64,000 nucleotides of DNA from the NCBI RefSeq assembly GCF_000346465.2, contig NC_034010.1, forward strand, positions 27,242,643 through 27,306,642, written 5' to 3'. Below, piece by piece: positions 58,376 through 64,000 of the stretch (within the stretch, counting starts at the first letter, position 1; each line of letters starts with the position of its first letter). The notes under the pieces were generated by a model. That model did not search any database, was not told where the DNA came from, and saw nothing but the letters and a program-made list of their open reading frames with translations. This DNA is from Prunus persica. Its lineage: Eukaryota; Streptophyta; Magnoliopsida; Rosales; Rosaceae. A program made the position numbers and the translations under genes.

Positions 58376-58612
58376 CTCGGAGCTCCATACATTTCAGCTC
58401 GGGTCGACCCAGGTCCAATTCTTGTTTTTTTAACGTCGGGCTGTCTACTCATCAGGCTTGCTGGCTGGCTTGGCTTTGCGGCACGTGTCAACTAAATCAG
58501 ACGTGGCGCTATTAGACCATTTTAGGGTATTTGCATTTCCTCACTGCGCTCAGTGGACTGTTCAATCAGAAGCCAGAGGTTTCCAGAAGAAAGAGACCGT
58601 CAAACAACGGAG

Positions 58613-61339
58613 ATGAAAATCCACCACGTTGCTTGCTTGGAGGACAACTACGCATACCTGTGAGCCAAAATCCCTCTTTTCATCTCAATTTCTGATTATC
58701 GTTTTTATCAGGGTCTTTCTACTTTCTAGCATAATTAATTTAATTGTAAAATTGCAATTGTTAATGGTGATTATGGCTTGCTGGGTTTGGATTAACAGAA
58801 TCATTGACGAGAGTACCAAAGAAGCTGCAGCTGTGGATCCAGTTGAGCCTGAAAAGGTTCTTAAAGCAGCTCAAGAACATGGCGTTGATATCAAGCTCGT
58901 CCTCACCACTCACCACCACTGGTGTGTAAATGTTTCTAGTTCTTCATCAAATTTACCATTCAATCACTTATATTCGTAGCCATGTGCTATATTTCTGCAT
59001 ACCCATTACTCATATTCAACTGTCACCACAAAATTATTATATGTATTATATTTGTTTTGGATATAAGTGCCAACAAATAGGTATTTGGGGTTCATATCGT
59101 ACTTGGGTAATAATCTGACAGGCCAAGATTGTATTGAGCATCGTAGTTTGGGTAAATGTAAAGATTAGACTTATGGGTTAGTTGCCTCTGTTTTAAGTGT
59201 TTTTGCTGCTGCATTGATGTGGTAGGGATCACGCTGGTGGAAATGAGAAGATAAAGCAGCTGGTGCCGGGGATTAAGATATATGGTGGTTCTATTGATAA
59301 TGTAAAGGGCTGCACTGATAAGGTGGACAACGGTGATAAGATTTCTCTCGGGGCTGATGTTCATATACTGTCTCTTCACACACCTTGGTATGCGTCTTCC
59401 TTGCAGATTTGTCTTTCATTAATGTTTAATGTTCTTAAGTCTGCTACACGACTGATATTTTGTTAGTCTCTTTGGAGTTTGGACTAATCCGTTACCTCTT
59501 TTTGGACTGTAAATAGCAACAACAGCATATTATTGCCTTTCTGGCACACAAATGTTCTCAAGTTTTTCTTTTGTTTGGGATTAAATGCATCATAGTTCTT
59601 TAACAAAAGATATCCTTGATCCTTTATAGCATGATATGATAGAGAATTTGAATCTAAACCTGGCAAGAAAAAGAGGGCCATAGGACCGTGATCATTAGAT
59701 TAGGTATTGCTTCCATGCTATCTTAGCAAATGCTAAATTATAATTGTCCTTTATGCTTGATTGTTTATTTAGCTGATGATTTAACTTTGTGTATGTCTTT
59801 CCTTTTTATGTTTTTAATTATATTCTTCTCCTGAACTTACTCTCACCAGCCACACTAAAGGTCACATAAGCTATTATGTGACTAACAAAGAGGGAGATGA
59901 CCCAACTGTTTTTACTGGAGACACACTGGTAAGTTGAGTGAAGAAGCTTTAGTTTCTTTGAAATCTGAAGTAAATGACAGATGTCATGAAAGGCCTCTTA
60001 GGGTACCTGGTTTCCGTAGTCTTAAGTTTATTTGAATGTGTTTTGCTAGAGACATGGGTTATTGTCTTGCACTATGAAGTCGATGTCACATCTGTTCCCC
60101 TATGTAGTAATGCCAAATACTTAGAAGTTTGGAATACCGAAACCTTTTTTATGTTCTTAGGAACCTTTAGGCTGTAATAGGGTGGTTCTCTGAATCTCTT
60201 TTAATTTACTTGATTTATGTCTATTTATAAGGATGCAAGCAGTTAACTGTGGTTCCTGCTCTATGTGTAGTTTATTGCGGGTTGTGGTAAATTTTTCGAA
60301 GGAACAGCAGAACAGATGCATCAGTCGCTATGCGTGACTTTGGGTTCATTGCCAAAGCCAACACGAGTTTACTGTGGCCATGAGGTAAAAGAAGATTCTG
60401 GATTTCTTTGTGTCTTGAAATTTTACTCAATGACAGGGCATTATTAATTGATGATGTTTACAGGCCCCAAAGTTTGATATACTTGAACAATGCAATCTAT
60501 TTCCTTCTCCTGAGCAAGGATGAATTGGGTTGTTTATTTTCCAATTTAGTTCCAATGATTATCATAGTTTATAACTGTCATATTCATTCAATTGTTGTTG
60601 TATATGCTGTATGTCTTTCAGTCCGTAAGGCAAAGATAATGATTTGATTGGTATTGCTCCAGTACACAGTGAAGAACTTGCAATTTGCTCTGACAGTTGA
60701 ACCAGGCAATGAGAAAATAAAGCAGAAGTTATCATGGGCACAGAAGCAGCGGGAAACAGGCCTCCCCACAGTTCCTTCAACCATTGAGGAAGAGATGGAG
60801 ACGAACCCTTTTATGCGGGCTGATCTACCAGAGCTTCAGGTTTGCTTATTCTCCTATAAGTTGATAACCATATCATGGTTTTCAATTGAGATAAAAGTAG
60901 TAAGTGAATGTTTGGAAACTGATGTAGGACAGTTTGTTACTAAATTTGAAGCTTGAAATGCTTAAGAAGTTGGTATGGTATTGTTCCATGTTTATACAAC
61001 TTTCAGTTTTTGCCAACTCATATCATGGTTTTCAATTGAGATAAAAGTAGTAAGTGAATGTTTGGAAACGGATGTAGGACAGTTTGTTACTAAATTTGAA
61101 GCTTGAAATGCTTAAGAAGTTGGTATGGTATTGTTCCATGTTTATACAACTTTCAGTTTTTGCCAACTCTAGCATGACCAACTGCAGCATGCTCGCTTTC
61201 AATAGCCAACTCGCGCCATACATACATACGGCTTCCTTACATAGACGTTTAACTTGTTTTACAGGAGAGGGTTGGTTGCAAAACTGCTGTTGAAGCTCTG
61301 CGTGAAATAAGGCAGAGGAAGGACACCTGGAGGGGCTAA
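58613..61339 (+). CDS. GLX2-2: Hydroxyacylglutathione hydrolase, cytosolic glyoxalase II
   Basis: Seven exons: 58613-58659, 58799-58921, 59226-59387, 59850-59928, 60271-60384, 60663-60839, 61265-61339; 777 nt, 258 aa, the same length as Arabidopsis GLX2-2 (At3g10850). It hydrolyses S-D-lactoylglutathione to D-lactate and glutathione, the second step of methylglyoxal detoxification. The metallo-beta-lactamase metal site is present (TTHHHWDHAGG), as are the second-shell motifs [34 protein letters not shown] and [15 protein letters not shown], and the C-terminal glutathione-binding helical part ([16 protein letters not shown]). No plastid or mitochondrial presequence precedes [16 protein letters not shown], which supports the cytosolic form. 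The start lies 318 bp from the divergent RPL10 start. Intron 6 holds a 150-bp tandem duplication. Confidence 0.96.
60870..61169. repeat. 150-bp tandem duplication in GLX2-2 intron 6
   Basis: The units 60871-61020 and 61021-61170 are identical except for one substitution seen (T at 60920, G at 61070) and the final base. Both contain ATCATGGTTTTCAATTGAG and end TTTTTGCCAACTC. The near-identity indicates a very recent event or an assembly artefact. Confidence 0.95.
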
Positions 61340-62533
61340 TTGGTGACTTAACATATTGCCGTTTTGTGCCATCTTTGTTTCTGTTTTTCCTTCCAATGGG
61401 TTTGCAGAATATTGTTTAAGAGAGACAAAACCTTCTGTTATTGTTGCTTGTTGGTTGGGCCAGGAATGTTTCTAACATATGCCCCATGTGCTTGGCGTAG
61501 ATAAAAGATAATGCAACTAATACAGTTCGTGTGATGTGTATTGCCTTTATTTTTTGTTGATTTTGGACAACCGACCACATGAGAGGCCACCCAAGCCAAC
61601 TTAATTAAAGCAATTTCAATGGGTTGGTCCTTGTGCATAATGAAGAGCCTTTTCTTCTCTTACAAGTAAATCATAATTCCGATATTATATCAAATTATGA
61701 TTTTTCTTCTTTTGTGTACATATAGAAAATGACCCTTATTAAATAAAAGCATACAAACACACAGACCAAGCTGTAGTGGGTTAGGTTATGATTTACTTCT
61801 TTTATGTATATATAGAGAGAGAAAATGACCCTTATTAAATAAAAGCATACAAACAAATAGACAAGGCTTAGAGCAGTTATCTATGTATTAGAGGCTTTGA
61901 TTTTTTTTAAGGACATTTTTTATTGAAAGGGTCGATAATATAATAACGTAGAGAGGGTCGATAATATAATAACGTAGAGGTTTTGTGTTGAATCCTCATT
62001 TTTCCAATATCTTTCTTTTCCAATATCAATTTCATAAAATTAAAAAAAGGAAATGGAAACGGCACAGGCGGAATGCACTTAAAAGAAAAAGGAAATAATA
62101 AATTAAAGCGTTCCTGCAACAAATATAAAGTCAACACGTTACGGCTAACAGCCAATGATGAAGCAAAATAAAAATTTAACCAAAAAAAAAAGAAAAAAGA
62201 AAAAGAAAAAGGGCCAAAGAAAGACGACGACGCGTAGCTTATTGTTCATGCTTCTTACTAGTCTAGATGAAAAGGAAGGCGATCCCGATATTCGGGTTGA
62301 GAGCTTAGAATTTAGCTCAGTAAAACAACAACAGGGCCCATTTTCATTCACTACGAGTCTGTCGTTTTTTGACTTTTTATTCTTCAACGGTCTGCCGCTG
62401 CCGTCTCTCTCCGATCCTCCCCTTCTCTGAATTCTTCGTCGACACAAAGCCATCAAGGTCGGTTCTTTTCTTTACTTAATCTCTGATTCTTGCTTTGGGG
62501 CTGAAACTTGAAGAATTAGGGTTTTCGATTTTC
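61340..62533. other. GLX2-2 3' flank and RING-gene 5' leader
   Basis: No further gene. Two short duplications are seen: AAAATGACCCTTATTAAATA and AAAGCATACAAACA at about 61727 and 61821, and GGGTCGATAATATAATAACG at about 61930 and 61956. A CT-rich stretch near 62390-62430 precedes the RING-gene start and fits its 5' UTR. Confidence 0.55.
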
Positions 62534-63897
62534 ATGGAAGCATCGCCCGGAAATACTAGTCCAACCAGTGGAGGCAACACTGGGAATAATAGCAACAGCA
62601 CGACGTCGTTTGGGTCTATGCAATTCCCTGCCCTCCGTTTCTTCCAGTCTCCGCTCTCCTTCGTATTAGATTACTCCGGTATACTTTCTCCCAGCTCTTC
62701 CCGCCACGAAGCTGACGCTCCGGTGGTCAACGCCGTAGTCGTCGCCGATTCTCGCCCCCATTCCCCTTCGGCCTGCACCTCCGGCTCTAGCAACACCGGA
62801 GAGGTTTCAATTCGCATTATCGGCGCCGGTGAACAGGAAGACCGCGGTAACGGTGCCGCAACTGTGCCGTTTCATGGGGACGGAAATGGTGGATCGCTAG
62901 GGCATAGCGGTAGGGTTCAATCTTTGGATAATCTGGCGGGTACAGTCAATGGGGTTGGGTCAGGCGAGAGAGTCCCCTTGGTGCCTCCGTCCTCTCCAGA
63001 ACATGGGCGTGACGTTGGGGACACTGGGGATGGTGTGGATAATAATTCTAGGGATTCTGCTTACCAGAGATATGATATTCAACAGATAGCCAGATGGATT
63101 GAGCAGGTTCTTCCGTTTTCGCTGCTCTTACTCGTTGTGTTCATTCGTCAGCATTTGCAAGGTACTCGCACTCACTTACTTCAAATTTTAAGTGCAGATT
63201 GTCTCTATGATCGTTCGTGTAAGTTTGAATCAACTAATATGAAGCCCAAAACCTAGTCTTTGCTTTGTAAGTTTGAAGCTGCTGGGGCATGAGTGTTTCC
63301 TATTTTGTTTGTGTTATTTTAGAGGGACTATTTTATTTGGAGAGAGTATTTTAGACATGTACTGATCGTGGTTTTACAATTTAGATGGAGCTAGGGTTTT
63401 CTTGGCCCATTTTGAGTTGAGTCACATCCATATTCTTTGGTAACATTAACAGTTGATGTTACCCATTCTAATAATTGCGACATAAAATACAAACTCGAAT
63501 TATGCAGAAATCAGTATCTTATGCATATTATCAACTATCATAGAGATGCCAATGTGATAGGCTGTAACATCATAAGCTAGTACTTAAAATCTTGAGGACA
63601 AGTTTTCTTCCACCAGGCACATGTTTATCAGTTTTCAGTCTTAATCTTAAGCTTATCCAGTTCTAAAAAAATATCATTTCTCATAAATGTCAAATGGCAA
63701 TATCTATGTAAATGAATGGAGAAGATTTTGTGAACTAAATGGTTTTAATATGTTTGTCTTGCATTTTTTGATCACTGCAGTGCTGTTTATTCATTTACTT
63801 TTTGGGGTGATAACTTGCAGGTTTCTTTGTCACTATATGGGTATCAGCTGTCATGTATAGGTCAAATGATGTTGTTCGGAAGCAGACAGCTCTAAAG
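62534..63897 (+). CDS. RNFT1-like membrane RING E3 ligase, 5' part
   Basis: First exon 62534-63161 and second 63821-63897; the gene runs off the right edge. Residues 1 to about 185 are low-complexity Ser/Gly/Asn-rich ([20 protein letters not shown]). Then comes the start of a multi-pass membrane domain: [55 protein letters not shown]. This order matches the membrane region of RNFT1/RNFT2 (RING finger and transmembrane domain proteins), E3 ligases of the ER membrane. The RING finger itself would lie beyond the window, so the ligase function is inferred from the membrane part only. The ATG follows an in-frame GGGCTGAAACTTGAAG leader lacking another ATG. Confidence 0.75.
63162..63820 (+). other. 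Intron 1 of the RNFT1-like gene
   Basis: Donor CAAG|GTACTC and acceptor TTGCAG|GTTTC keep the frame through QHLQGFFVT. No internal gene is seen. Confidence 0.75.
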
Positions 63898-64000
63898 GTA
63901 ATTTGATACATCTTTGATTATATGAGATTATATTATCCATTTGTTCCCCCACTGCAAAATCTGTTGAATAGCAGATCAAATATCTCAAACAATTATTGGT

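Noticed and set aside
62145..62456. Minus-strand frame next to the RING gene
   Set aside because: Low-complexity Phe/Lys-rich translation of the RING gene's leader; no homology.

Overview
The window is plant nuclear DNA: AT-rich intergenic sequence, GT-AG spliced genes, plant-only families (EDR4, SABATH methyltransferase, NETWORKED, MES esterase, PHT1) and many small DNA transposons. Codon use and repeat style suggest a woody eudicot, probably Rosaceae (Prunus-like). The species is an inference and cannot be fixed from the sequence alone.

Layout. 1-6.8 kb: 3' end of an EIF1AD-like RNA-binding protein gene, then a complete plastid-type ABC1/UbiB kinase gene (closest to Arabidopsis At5g05200, ABC1K9). 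6.8-11.6 kb: a convergent EDR4-type gene (At5g05190 type) with a 12-unit Ser-rich tandem repeat. 11.6-22.2 kb: a duplicated, partly deleted locus enclosing an indole-3-acetate methyltransferase gene (IAMT1), a decayed Ty3/gypsy fragment and a NETWORKED4-type actin-binding gene. 22.2-28.4 kb: gene-free, with several MITE/SINE candidates. 28.4-33 kb: methyl-IAA esterase (MES17 type) with a broken downstream relic, then an intronless PHT1 phosphate transporter. 33.8-38.8 kb: a thioredoxin h-like gene with an odd active site and no visible start codon, a TIR element and a receptor-like pseudokinase (At5g58300 type). 41.9-43.8 kb: a mitochondrial COA1/TIM21-like membrane protein gene. 44-47 kb: a DYAD/AMEIOTIC1-like pseudogene split by a transposon with an 8-bp target duplication. 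47.7-54.5 kb: a structurally complete Ty1/copia element with matching 5-bp target duplications but damaged coding sequence. 55.7-56.1 kb: a frameshifted USP/U-box-kinase fragment. 56.4-61.3 kb: divergent RPL10 and cytosolic glyoxalase II genes. 62.5 kb-end: 5' part of an RNFT1-like RING E3 ligase gene.

Functional links. IAMT1 and MES17 carry out opposite steps of auxin methyl-ester metabolism and lie about 11 kb apart on the same strand. ABC1K9/EDR4, NET4/At5g58300-type RLK and MES17/GLX2-2 each match close neighbours in Arabidopsis, so the window looks like a mosaic of conserved gene pairs separated by repeat-driven turnover. All multi-exon models were built by hand from splice signals and homology; every complete model has a summed exon length divisible by three, except the thioredoxin-like gene, whose 5' end is unresolved. 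No system outside known families was found; the most unusual items are the gene-less duplicate of the NET4 flanks, the IAMT1/MES17 pair and the alternating EDR4 repeat.
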